Shown here one piece after another: positions 25,325 through 33,915 of a stretch of DNA of 64,000 bases. The notes under the pieces are model-generated. The model ran no database searches. It saw only the letters and a list, made by a program, of their open reading frames with translations, and had not been told where the DNA came from. The translations under genes and the position numbers were made by a program. Position 1 is the first letter of the stretch. Each line of letters opens with the position of its first letter. The DNA comes from Microbacterium candidum (GTDB lineage Bacteria; Actinomycetota; Actinomycetes; Actinomycetales; Microbacteriaceae), in contig NZ_JASXSZ010000003.1 of the NCBI RefSeq assembly GCF_030315975.1, positions 124,001 to 188,000 of the forward strand, read 5' to 3'.

Positions 25325-26662
25325 ATGGACAAGCAGCGCGACTTCGTCCTGCGCACGATCGAGGAGCGGGGCGTCAAGTTCGTCCGGCTGTGGTTCACCG
25401 ACGTGGTGGGCACGCTGAAGTCGGTCGCGATAGCCCCGGCGGAGGTCGAGGGCGCGTTCAGCGAGGGCCTCGGCTTCGACGGGTCGGCGATCGAGGGGCT
25501 GACCAGGTCGTACGAGTCCGACCTGCTCGCGCATCCCGACCCGACGACCTTCCAGATCCTGCCGTGGCGCGGGGAGATCGACCCGACGGCCCGGATGTTC
25601 TGCGACATCACGACGCCCGACGGCGAGCCCGCCGTGGCCGACCCGCGGCACGTGCTCAAGCGCGCGCTCGCGAAGGCGGGGGATGCGGGGTTCACCTTCT
25701 ACACGCACCCGGAGATCGAGTTCTATCTCCTGAAGTCGTCGTCCTATGGGCCCGACGGCCCTGAGCCCGTCGACTCCGCCGGCTACTTCGACAACGTCCC
25801 CGGCGGGACCGCTCACGACTTCCGGCGACGGTCGGTGCGGATGCTGGAAGACCTCGGGATCTCGGTCGAGTACAGCCACCACGAAGGCGGCCCCGGCCAG
25901 AACGAGATCGATCTGCGCTACGCGGACGCGCTGACGACGGCGGACAACATCATGACGTTCCGCACGGTGATCAAGGAGGTCGCGATCGAGCAGGGCGTCT
26001 ACGCGACGTTCATGCCGAAGCCACTCAGCGGACAGCCCGGCAGCGGCATGCACACCCACATGTCGTTGTTCGAGGGCGAGACGAACGCGTTCTACGAAGA
26101 GGGCGCGCAGTACCAGCTGTCGACGGTCGGCCGCCAGTTCATCGCAGGCCTCCTGCGTCACGCGAACGAGATCGCCGCGGTGACGAACCAGTTCGTGAAC
26201 TCGTACAAGCGCCTGTGGGGCGGCGACGAAGCGCCGAGCTTCGTGTGCTGGGGCCACAACAACAGGTCGGCGCTCATCCGCGTCCCGCTGTACAAGCCGA
26301 GCAAGGGGCAGTCCTCGCGCGTCGAGTACCGTGCTCTGGATTCCGCAGCCAACCCGTATCTCGCGTACGCGCTCATCCTCGCCGCGGGCCTCAAGGGCAT
26401 CGAAGAGGGATACGAGCTCCCGCCGGAGGCCGAGGACAACGTGTGGTCTTTGACCGACGGCGAGCGCCGCGCCCTCGGGTACGCGCCGCTGCCGGCGAGT
26501 CTCGACCACGCCGTCGAATACATGGAGGAGTCCGAGCTCGTCGCGGAGACGCTCGGCGAGCAGGTCTTCAGCTATGTGCTGCTCAACAAGCGCAAGGAAT
26601 GGCAGGAGTACCGCGCGCAGGTGACGCCGTTCGAGCTGAAGCGCAACCTCGAGATGCTGTGA
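25325..26662 (+). CDS. glnA2: Glutamine synthetase, GlnA2 type
   Basis: 445 residues with the full GS catalytic domain: metal-binding EIEFY, the GQNEIDLRY segment, GSGMHTHMSL and the C-terminal ARGININE-containing NNRSALIR. Unlike the second GS at 31 kb it has no tyrosine in the region corresponding to the adenylylation loop (ELPPEAEDNVW). It may therefore not be controlled by GlnE. GlnA2-type enzymes in actinobacteria are secondary and sometimes use other amines, so the ammonia-ligase role is likely but not certain. The start has GGAGAGG upstream, and its stop overlaps the glnE start. Confidence 0.92.
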   Translation: MDKQRDFVLRTIEERGVKFVRLWFTDVVGTLKSVAIAPAEVEGAFSEGLGFDGSAIEGLTRSYESDLLAHPDPTTFQILPWRGEIDPTARMFCDITTPDGEPAVADPRHVLKRALAKAGDAGFTFYTHPEIEFYLLKSSSYGPDGPEPVDSAGYFDNVPGGTAHDFRRRSVRMLEDLGISVEYSHHEGGPGQNEIDLRYADALTTADNIMTFRTVIKEVAIEQGVYATFMPKPLSGQPGSGMHTHMSLFEGETNAFYEEGAQYQLSTVGRQFIAGLLRHANEIAAVTNQFVNSYKRLWGGDEAPSFVCWGHNNRSALIRVPLYKPSKGQSSRVEYRALDSAANPYLAYALILAAGLKGIEEGYELPPEAEDNVWSLTDGERRALGYAPLPASLDHAVEYMEESELVAETLGEQVFSYVLLNKRKEWQEYRAQVTPFELKRNLEML

Positions 26663-29655
26663 CGGGTGATCGCTCGAGCGGGCTGATCGGCCTGGCTCGG
26701 ATCGGATTCGGCGGCCTGGCGGCCGCGGACGCCGCGCTCACCGAGCTGGAGGCGATCCTCGGCATCAGCCGCGGTGCGCTGCTCACGGATGCCTCGCGTG
26801 CCGCGGATCCGGATGCGGCGCTCGACGCCCTGCTGCGGATCGCCAGACGGCGCAGCGACCCGTTGCGCGCCGTGCTCGGAGACGAACGGGGCCGCGCTGC
26901 CGCGTGGGCGCTGCTCGGCGCTTCGCACGGTTTCGCCGACTTCTACCTGCGGCATCCTGCGGAGCTCGCCGACCTCGTGACGGCGGGCTCGGCTCTCCCG
27001 TCGGCGCAGACGCTGACCGCCGAGATGCTCGAGTCCGTCGACGTCCGTGACGGCTTCGCCGCGGACGGGAGCGAGGGCGCCTGGAACGCGCTGCGCATCC
27101 GCTACCGGCGACTGCTCGCCCGGATCGCTGCGTACGACCTCCTGAGCGACGACCCCGTCGAGGTGCTTCCCGCCGTTTCGGCGCGGTTGGCGGATGCGGC
27201 CGGCGCCGCGCTCGAGGCATCCCTCTGCGTCGCACGCACGCGGATCTCGGGGGGCGCGCCGGGGGCGAAGTTCCCCCGGGAGCAGGTCGCCGCGACGAGG
27301 CTCGCGATCATCGGCATGGGCAAGACGGGCGCGCGGGAGCTCAACTACGTGAGCGACGTCGACGTCATCTTCGTCGGGGGCGCCGAAGACGCGCTGATCG
27401 CGGAGGTCGGGGAGAGCCGCGTCATCGACATCGCAACCAAGCTCGCCTCGCACACGATGCGGGGGATCTCCGGCGTCGAGATCGAGCCGCCCCTGTGGGA
27501 GGTCGACGCGAACCTCCGTCCCGAGGGCAAGCAGGGCGCGCTCGTGCGCACGCTGGAGTCGCACCTCTCGTACTACGACCGCTGGGCGCGCAGCTGGGAG
27601 TTCCAGGCGCTCCTGAAGGCCCGACCCGTCGCCGGGGACCCGGACCTCGGCCACCGCTACGTCGACGCCGTGCAGCCGAAGGTGTGGACGAGCGCCGCGC
27701 GGGAGAACTTCGTCGACAGCGTGCAGCGCATGCGGGAGCGCGTCACGGAGCACATCCCGCCCGCCGACGTCCCGTTCCAGATCAAGCTCGGCCCCGGCGG
27801 CATCCGCGACGTCGAGTTCACTGTGCAGCTGCTGCAGCTCGTGCACGGCCTGTCGGACGACCGCATCCGCCAGCGCGGCACCCTCGAGGCGCTCGACGCG
27901 CTCGTAGCGGAGGGGTACATCGGGCGGATGGATGCGGCCACCTTCGCGCGCGACTACCGGATGCTGCGCGTCCTCGAGCACCGGATGCAGCTGAGCGCGC
28001 TGCGCCGCACGCACCTCATGCCGTCGCGTCCGGAGGATCTCCGCATCCTCGCCCGAGCGTCCGGTCTCGCCGAGACCGGGGAGGCCGTGTGGGAGCTGTG
28101 GGAGTCGATCAAGCGCGAGGTGCGCGACATCCACGTGCGCCTGTTCTATCGGCCGCTCCTGTCCGCTGTGGCGGCGCTGCCGGAGGACGAGCGCATCCTG
28201 TCCACGACGCAGGCGCACGACCGTCTTGCGGCGATCGGGTTCGCCGATCCGGCGGGGGCGCTCCGGCATATCGGCGCCCTCACGAGCGGACTCAGTCGCA
28301 CGGCGACGATCCAGCGTCATCTGATGCCGGTGATGATCCGCTGGTTCGCGGACGGCGTGGATCCCGACTTCGGCCTCCTGGCCTTCCGTCGCATCAGTGA
28401 GCGGCTCGGCGACACTCCGTGGTTCCTGCGAATGCTGCGCGACTCGTCCGGCGCGGCGGAGAGCCTCACCCGTGTGCTGTCGAACTCTCGGTTCATCGGC
28501 GAGCTGATGGAGTGGATCCCCGAATCGGTGGCCTGGCTCGACTCGGACGAGCAGCTGCGCCCGCGCACCGGCGTCGCCCTGCAGGAGGAGGCCCGCGCCA
28601 TCCAGACCCGTCACAAGACGGTGGACGACGCGATGAAGTCCGTGCGGGCGCTGCGCCGCCGGGAGCTGCTGCGCACCGCGATGGCGGCGGTCCTCGGGAC
28701 GCTGTCGATCGAAGAGCTCGCGCTCGCCCTCACGACGATCACCGAGGTCACGATCCAGGCGACGCTGCGCGCCGTACGGCGCGAGGTCGTCCCGCCCGCG
28801 GACGATGCCCTGGACTTCTCCGTCATCGCGATGGGCCGGTTCGGCGGGGCGGAGCTCGGATTCGGTTCGGATGCCGACGTGCTGTACGTCTACCGGCCGA
28901 ACGGCGTCGACGATCAACGCGCGCACGAGCTCGCGCTGCAGCTCGTCGCCGAGCTGCGCCGGCACTCGGAAGACCACCGCGTCCCGCTCGAGCTCGATGC
29001 CGATCTGCGTCCGGAAGGCCGGAACGGGCCGATCGTGCGCTCGCTCGACGCGTACACCGAGTACTACCGGCGCTGGTCGCTGTCGTGGGAGGCGCAGGCT
29101 CTTCTCCGCGCACGCGGCGTCGCGGGCAGCGTCAAGCTCATCGGCGAGTTCACGGCGCTGGCGGACGAGGTCCGCTACCCCGAGTCCGCCGGCATCGCGG
29201 CTCTTCGCGAGATCAAGCGCATCAAGGCGCGGGTGGAGAACGAGCGGCTGCCGCAGGGCGTCGACCGGCGGCGTCACCTCAAACTCGGTCCCGGCGGCCT
29301 CAGCGACGTCGAGTGGCTCGTGCAGATCACCCAGCTCGCGCACGCGCGGGCGGTGCCGGGGCTGCGCACGACCTCGACCCTGGGTGCGCTGGACGCCGCC
29401 GTGGAGGCGGGTCTCATCCCGGAGGCAGCCGCATCCCGTCTCGCCGAGGCCTGGCATCTCGCGAGCCGGCTGCGGTCGGCGAACACCCTGCTGTCCGGCC
29501 AGACGAGCGACGTGCTGCCGAGCGATCGCCGCCGCCTCGACGGCATCGGGCGGCTCCTCGGATATCCGCCGCGGTCCGCGACCGCGGTCGACGAGGACTG
29601 GCTGGGCACGTCGCGTCGCGCGCGTCGCGTCTTCGAGAAGCTCTTCTACGGGTGA
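26659..29655 (+). CDS. glnE: Bifunctional glutamine synthetase adenylyltransferase/deadenylase
   Basis: 998 residues from GTG 26659, which overlaps the glnA2 stop (GTGA). Two nucleotidyltransferase domains are visible: GMGKTGARELNYVSDVD near residue 219 and MGRFGGAELGFGSDAD near 724, both with the aspartate pair intact. Each is followed by a glutamine-synthetase adenylyltransferase helical region. It adds AMP to, or removes it from, a tyrosine of glutamine synthetase according to nitrogen status. The substrate here is most likely the enzyme at 31063-32487, which keeps that tyrosine. The glnA2-glnE linkage is conserved in actinobacteria. Confidence 0.96.
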   Translation: MTGDRSSGLIGLARIGFGGLAAADAALTELEAILGISRGALLTDASRAADPDAALDALLRIARRRSDPLRAVLGDERGRAAAWALLGASHGFADFYLRHPAELADLVTAGSALPSAQTLTAEMLESVDVRDGFAADGSEGAWNALRIRYRRLLARIAAYDLLSDDPVEVLPAVSARLADAAGAALEASLCVARTRISGGAPGAKFPREQVAATRLAIIGMGKTGARELNYVSDVDVIFVGGAEDALIAEVGESRVIDIATKLASHTMRGISGVEIEPPLWEVDANLRPEGKQGALVRTLESHLSYYDRWARSWEFQALLKARPVAGDPDLGHRYVDAVQPKVWTSAARENFVDSVQRMRERVTEHIPPADVPFQIKLGPGGIRDVEFTVQLLQLVHGLSDDRIRQRGTLEALDALVAEGYIGRMDAATFARDYRMLRVLEHRMQLSALRRTHLMPSRPEDLRILARASGLAETGEAVWELWESIKREVRDIHVRLFYRPLLSAVAALPEDERILSTTQAHDRLAAIGFADPAGALRHIGALTSGLSRTATIQRHLMPVMIRWFADGVDPDFGLLAFRRISERLGDTPWFLRMLRDSSGAAESLTRVLSNSRFIGELMEWIPESVAWLDSDEQLRPRTGVALQEEARAIQTRHKTVDDAMKSVRALRRRELLRTAMAAVLGTLSIEELALALTTITEVTIQATLRAVRREVVPPADDALDFSVIAMGRFGGAELGFGSDADVLYVYRPNGVDDQRAHELALQLVAELRRHSEDHRVPLELDADLRPEGRNGPIVRSLDAYTEYYRRWSLSWEAQALLRARGVAGSVKLIGEFTALADEVRYPESAGIAALREIKRIKARVENERLPQGVDRRRHLKLGPGGLSDVEWLVQITQLAHARAVPGLRTTSTLGALDAAVEAGLIPEAAASRLAEAWHLASRLRSANTLLSGQTSDVLPSDRRRLDGIGRLLGYPPRSATAVDEDWLGTSRRARRVFEKLFYG

Positions 29656-29755
29656 CCGGCCGCAGGGCGCGGCTCGGCGGGCTCGTCGAGTTCGAAGGCT
29701 GAGACGCCGGAGCGTCACCGGGGTGCGTCGCGCGACGCCCACCTATGCTCGAGCT

Positions 29756-30184
29756 GTGGAACCGGACGAACGGATCGCGTCGCTGATCGGCCGCTGGAGC
29801 GGGGACGAAGAGGTCTCCGCGACAGCATGGACCGCGGCCGGCGTCGCGCACGCGGAACTGACGATCACGCCTGCTCCAGGCGGGCTGGTCCTCGACTACC
29901 GGGAGACCCGGGATGACGGCGAGATGACCGGCCACGGTGTCGTATCGGGCGATGGGTGGTGGTGGTTCGATTCCTACGGCTTCGTCCCCGCCGCACCGGG
30001 TTCGGCGACCTGGGCGGCCGATAGCCTCGTCCTCGAGCGCCGGTCGGATCGCGGTCGCAACGTCATGCGCCTCGCGCGCGACGGCGAGCGACTGACCATG
30101 CGGCTCGCCGCAGCCGTGCCCGCGGACGGCGAAGTGGAGCCGCTTGTCGCCGGCAACTACGCCCGCGCCGATGGGGACCGGTAG
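29756..30184 (+). CDS. Hypothetical protein, DUF1579-like beta-barrel
   Basis: 142 residues, beta-rich, beginning with IGRWSGDEEV, a pattern seen in DUF1579 and lipocalin-like proteins. Aromatic residues are concentrated in GWWWFDSYGF. No catalytic motif, signal peptide or membrane segment. The start GTG 29756 is preceded by TATGCT (29744-29749) and six bases, so it appears leaderless. It is probably co-transcribed with the following membrane protein, five bases downstream. Family assignment is tentative. Confidence 0.6.
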   Translation: MEPDERIASLIGRWSGDEEVSATAWTAAGVAHAELTITPAPGGLVLDYRETRDDGEMTGHGVVSGDGWWWFDSYGFVPAAPGSATWAADSLVLERRSDRGRNVMRLARDGERLTMRLAAAVPADGEVEPLVAGNYARADGDR

Positions 30185-30189
30185 CCGTC

Positions 30190-30975
30190 GTGGTCGGGGA
30201 GGACGAGACCGCGGAGCTCCGCGCGCTCCGCGAACGCGCCTACGGTCCGGACGCGGACATCCACGATGATCCCGAGGCGCTCGCCCGCCTCGAGGAGCTC
30301 GAGGCTGCCGCTGCGCCGGGGTGGGCGGAACGGGGCACCTCGATGATCGCGGAGCCCCCGCAAGAGGTGGATGCGGCGACTCCTCAGCCCGAGGACGAGC
30401 AACCGCGCGATGACCTTGCAGAGATTCTCGAGGGTTTGTCGTCGGAACCCGCATCCACGGCCCCTCCCGGGATCGGCGTGCGGCTGTGGCGTTGGATGCC
30501 GGTGCTCTGGGTCGCCTCCGTCCTCGTCGCGGTGGGCGTCGCGGTGGCGGCGACGGCCGGGTGGGCGTGGGCGATGTTCGCCCCGATCGCCCGCGCGCCG
30601 GAGGGGGTCCGCCAGTTCGCGGTCCTGACCGAGCAGGCGCGGCCGGCGCCGCAGAAGACGAACTTCTTCGGTGAGCTCGCCATCCGATCATTCGGCGACT
30701 TCCACGGGCTCACCGTCTTCTCGCCGGACATCAGTTCGTGGCAGCCCGGCACCGGTGACTGTGTGTTCGTCATGGGCACCACGGACTTCGAGTCGAACTC
30801 GGACAGCATCGAAGGCCCGATGTTCAACGGATGCGCGGCGGGTGACTTTCCGGCGGTGGCGCAGATCGTCGTCACCAAGGATCTGCCCGGCACGATCCGC
30901 GAACTGTTCGCCGAGGGGACCGGCATCCAGTTCGTCCTGGATGGATCCCGGGTGGGCGTCTTCGTCGATCGCTGA
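30190..30975 (+). CDS. Single-pass membrane protein of unknown function
   Basis: 261 residues, not recognised. An acidic cytoplasmic N-terminal half (1-96, rich in Glu, Asp and Pro) is followed by one membrane helix (about 103-130) and an extracellular domain of about 130 residues with two cysteines (in TGDCVF and NGCAAGD) that could form a disulfide. The start GTG 30190 is five bases after the previous stop, so the two genes form an operon. It converges with glnA1 across a terminator. Confidence 0.6.
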   Translation: MVGEDETAELRALRERAYGPDADIHDDPEALARLEELEAAAAPGWAERGTSMIAEPPQEVDAATPQPEDEQPRDDLAEILEGLSSEPASTAPPGIGVRLWRWMPVLWVASVLVAVGVAVAATAGWAWAMFAPIARAPEGVRQFAVLTEQARPAPQKTNFFGELAIRSFGDFHGLTVFSPDISSWQPGTGDCVFVMGTTDFESNSDSIEGPMFNGCAAGDFPAVAQIVVTKDLPGTIRELFAEGTGIQFVLDGSRVGVFVDR

Positions 30976-31012
30976 CCGGCAGCCCTGTTCGACCGCGGAC
31001 CGGAACAAAGGA

Positions 31013-31043
31013 AGAGCCCCCCGAGCGATGCTCGGAGGGCTCT
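31013..31043. terminator. Bidirectional terminator before glnA1
   Basis: Arms AGAGCCCCCCGAGC (31013-31026) and GCTCGGAGGGCTCT (31030-31043) pair with a single C/A mismatch around a GAT loop. It lies between the membrane protein gene and the convergent glnA1. Confidence 0.8.
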
Positions 31044-31062
31044 CCACCCGCTGGAACGGGTC

Positions 31063-32487
31063 TCAGACGCCGTAGTACAGCTCGTACTCGAACGGGTGCG
31101 GGCGCTGCGCCATGGGGAGGATCTCGTTCTCGTACTTGTACGAGATCCAGGTCTCGATGAGCTCCTTGGTGAACACGCCGCCCTGCAGGAGGAACTCGTG
31201 GTCCTCCCGCAGCGCGTCGAGCGAGTCGAGGAGCGAGTTCGGGACCTGCGGGATGTTCGCGGCCTCCTCGGGCGGAAGCTCGTAGAGGTCCTTGTCGATG
31301 GGCTCCATCGGCTCGATGCGGTTCTTGATGCCGTCGAGGCCCGCCATGAGCTGCGCGGCGAACGCGAGGTACGGGTTGCCCGAGGCGTCCGGAACGCGGA
31401 ACTCGATGCGCTTGGCCTTCGGGTTCGAGCCCGTGAGCGGGATGCGGATCGCCGCCGAGCGGTTGCCCGCCGAGTAGGCGAGGTTCACCGGCGCCTCGAA
31501 GTGCTTCACAAGGCGGTGGTAGCTGTTGAGCGTCGGGTTCGTGAATGCGAGCACGGCGTGGGCGTGCTTGAGGAGACCGCCGATGTACCAGCGAGCGATG
31601 TCCGACAGTCCGCCGTAGCCCTTCTCGTCGTAGAAGAGCGGCTTGCCGTCGTTCCACAGCGACTGGTGCGTGTGCATGCCCGAGCCGTTGTCGCCGAAGA
31701 GCGGCTTCGGCATGAAGGTCGCGGTGCGGCCCCACTGCTCGGCCGTGTTCTTCACGATGTACTTGAACTTGAGGATGTCGTCGGCGGCGCTGACCATCGT
31801 GTCGAACTTGTAGTTGATCTCGCCCTGGCCGGCGGTGCCGACCTCGTGGTGCGAGCGCTCGACCTCGAGACCGGCGTCGATGAGCTTCAGCACGATGTCG
31901 TCGCGCATGTCGGCGTGCTTGTCGACGGGGGAGACGGGGAAGTAGCCGCCCTTGAACGGCGTCTTGTTGGCGAGGTTCCCGCCATCCTCGACACGGCCCG
32001 AGTTCCAGGCGGCCTCATCGGAGTCGACCTCGTAGAAGCTCTTGCCCTGACGCACTTCGTAGCGCACGTCGTCGAAGATGTAGAACTCGGCCTCGGGGGC
32101 GAAGAACGCGGTGTCGGCGATGCCCGTGGAGGCGAGATACTTCTCCGCCTTCTTGGCGACCTGACGCGGGTCCTTCGCGTAGATCTCGCCCGTGCGCGGG
32201 TTGTAGATGTCGAAGACCATGATGAGCGTGGTCTCCTCGCGGAACGGGTCGACGTAGGCCGTCGTCACGTCCGGGATGAGCTGCATGTCGGATTCGTGGA
32301 TGCTGGCGAACCCGCGGATCGAGGAGCCGTCGAACAGCTGGCCGACCGTGAAGAACTCCTCGTCGACGGACGCTGCCGGAATGTTGAAGTGCTGCTGGAC
32401 ACCGGGGAGGTCGGTGAACCGGATGTCAAGGAACTTGACGTCGTTGTCCTTGATGAACTTCAACACCTCGGATGAGTCTTTGAACAT
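31063..32487 (-). CDS. glnA: Glutamine synthetase type I, adenylylatable (GlnA1)
   Basis: 474 residues from [11 protein letters not shown]; the frame continues 24 codons upstream but ATG 32487 has GGAGACTCC before it and the expected N-terminus. Catalytic motifs include [18 protein letters not shown] and [12 protein letters not shown]. The adenylylation loop [10 protein letters not shown] is intact with Tyr402, so GlnE can regulate it. It is the main ammonia-assimilating enzyme, making glutamine from glutamate, ammonia and ATP. It lies between the RDD gene (divergent) and the convergent membrane-protein gene. Confidence 0.97.
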   Translation of the reverse strand: MFKDSSEVLKFIKDNDVKFLDIRFTDLPGVQQHFNIPAASVDEEFFTVGQLFDGSSIRGFASIHESDMQLIPDVTTAYVDPFREETTLIMVFDIYNPRTGEIYAKDPRQVAKKAEKYLASTGIADTAFFAPEAEFYIFDDVRYEVRQGKSFYEVDSDEAAWNSGRVEDGGNLANKTPFKGGYFPVSPVDKHADMRDDIVLKLIDAGLEVERSHHEVGTAGQGEINYKFDTMVSAADDILKFKYIVKNTAEQWGRTATFMPKPLFGDNGSGMHTHQSLWNDGKPLFYDEKGYGGLSDIARWYIGGLLKHAHAVLAFTNPTLNSYHRLVKHFEAPVNLAYSAGNRSAAIRIPLTGSNPKAKRIEFRVPDASGNPYLAFAAQLMAGLDGIKNRIEPMEPIDKDLYELPPEEAANIPQVPNSLLDSLDALREDHEFLLQGGVFTKELIETWISYKYENEILPMAQRPHPFEYELYYGV

Positions 32488-32617
32488 GGAGTCTCCAGGA
32501 TCTGGCTGCGGAACTCGCCCGCTCACGGCAGGCTCGGATCGAAGGTAGCGGCGAGGCATTGCCCGACCGTATCGCCCGTGTTTCCGGCATGTTACACGGG
32601 CGCATTAGGCTCGTGGG

Positions 32618-33019
32618 GTGACCGAACCCGCCGTCCCCAGTTCCTACCCGGGTGAACGGCTCGGTCTTCCGGTGTCCGGGCCGGGCAGCGTCGGGCGGAT
32701 CGGCCGACGCATCGCGGCCCTGGCCATCGACTGGGCGTGCGCGATGATCATCTCCTGGGCGTTCTTCGCCTACGACGGCTTCGCGACGCTGGCGATCTTC
32801 GGCATCGTCCAGATCCTCTTCATCCCGACCCTCGGCGGAAGCCCCGGTCATCGGCTCGTGGGGATGCGCGTGCAGCGCGCTCACGGTGGATGGCCGGGCC
32901 TCTGGCGCCCGATCGTGCGCACAGCGCTGCTGGTGCTGGTCATCCCCGCGGTGATCTGGGACTCGGATCAGCGCGGCCTGCATGACAAGGTCGCAGGGAC
33001 CGTGCTCGTGCGGAGCTGA
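32618..33019 (+). CDS. RDD family membrane protein
   Basis: 133 residues with the RDD signature (RIGRRIAALAIDWACAM) opening the first of three membrane segments (about 31-52, 55-72 and 95-113) and a C-terminal DSDQRGLHDKVAGT motif. The function of this small RDD protein is unknown; it is a fixed neighbour of glnA1 in actinobacteria. GTG 32618 follows TAGGCT (32606-32611) by six bases, so it appears leaderless. It is divergent from glnA1 and convergent with DUF4191. Confidence 0.9.
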   Translation: MTEPAVPSSYPGERLGLPVSGPGSVGRIGRRIAALAIDWACAMIISWAFFAYDGFATLAIFGIVQILFIPTLGGSPGHRLVGMRVQRAHGGWPGLWRPIVRTALLVLVIPAVIWDSDQRGLHDKVAGTVLVRS

Positions 33020-33033
33020 GCAGGCCAGGAACG

Positions 33034-33066
33034 CCGCAGGCGCCGACCAGCGGTCGACGCCTGCGG
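33034..33066. terminator. Bidirectional terminator between RDD and DUF4191 genes
   Basis: Outer arms CCGCAGGCG (33034-33042) and CGCCTGCGG (33058-33066) and inner arms CGACC/GGTCG around an AGC loop form an almost perfect stem between two convergent genes. Confidence 0.75.
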
Positions 33067-33081
33067 GGAACCGCGAGAAGA

Positions 33082-33792
33082 TCAGCGCGGGCGGGGCGCC
33101 CGCACCTTCGTCGGGTCGATGCCCTTGGGGATCGGCAGTGACGCCAGCGACTGCGACACCGAGTCGAGGCGCTTGATGACGGCGGCCATGGTGGCGTTGT
33201 CGACCTTCTTCGGAAGCTTCTTGATGGTCTTGGCCAGGCGGTCGATCGGAACCTCGTCCTCGCCGTGCCCGACGTACAGGACGGTCACGGGGACGCCCGA
33301 GGCCACGCGCTGCACCTTGGACCGCTCGTCGTTGATCAGACGCGTGAGTCGGCCGCGGGTCCCTTCCCCGACGACCACGACGCCGCCGCGCCCGACCGCG
33401 CGGTAGACGGCCTCCTGCGTCTTCGGGTTGATGCCGACGGGCATGTCGCTCGCCTGCCAGCTGCGCCCGAGCGAGGTCGACATCACCTGGCCGGCGGCAC
33501 CCGGCATCCCGTCGATCTTCAGGTACATCGCCTTGGTGGACAGGCGGGTGAGGGTCATCATGGCGACGAGCACGCCGACGAGGAGCCCGGTGACGCCCCA
33601 CAGGACGACGCTCCAGATCGCGACCGGCGGGATCAGGAAGCCGACCAGGACTCCGGCCCACACGCCCACGATCAGGATGCCGATGAGCAGCCACGGCAGC
33701 CAGCGGTACTCCTTCTGCGTGAAGCGGTAGAGGGAGGTGATCTGGGAGAAGAATCCGGGGCGCTTCTCGGCGGTGTCGGTGCGCGATGCCAT
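33082..33792 (-). CDS. DUF4191 membrane protein
   Basis: 236 residues. The N-terminus (to about 35) is soluble, then two adjacent membrane helices occupy about 33-80, followed by a soluble C-terminal domain rich in Lys and Arg. DUF4191 is an actinobacterial family without known function, usually found between lipA and the RDD/glnA genes. The ATG at 33792 follows minus-strand TAGGCT by seven bases, so it is probably leaderless. The lipA gene expected upstream is missing here. Confidence 0.9.
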   Translation of the reverse strand: MASRTDTAEKRPGFFSQITSLYRFTQKEYRWLPWLLIGILIVGVWAGVLVGFLIPPVAIWSVVLWGVTGLLVGVLVAMMTLTRLSTKAMYLKIDGMPGAAGQVMSTSLGRSWQASDMPVGINPKTQEAVYRAVGRGGVVVVGEGTRGRLTRLINDERSKVQRVASGVPVTVLYVGHGEDEVPIDRLAKTIKKLPKKVDNATMAAVIKRLDSVSQSLASLPIPKGIDPTKVRAPRPR

Positions 33793-33915
33793 AACTTCCA
33801 GCCTACCTTTCGGCGGCCCGCATCGTTTCCTGCACCGGGCCGAGGTGCCGCGGGTTTCTCCACAAGCGAAGACCCCGCCCGCAGGCCGGCGTCGGCGATC
33901 GGGAGACTGGGGCGC

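Noticed and set aside
26215..26658. Upstream extension of the glnE frame
   Set aside because: It lies entirely inside glnA2 in another frame; GTG 26659 gives the normal N-terminus and a coupling overlap.
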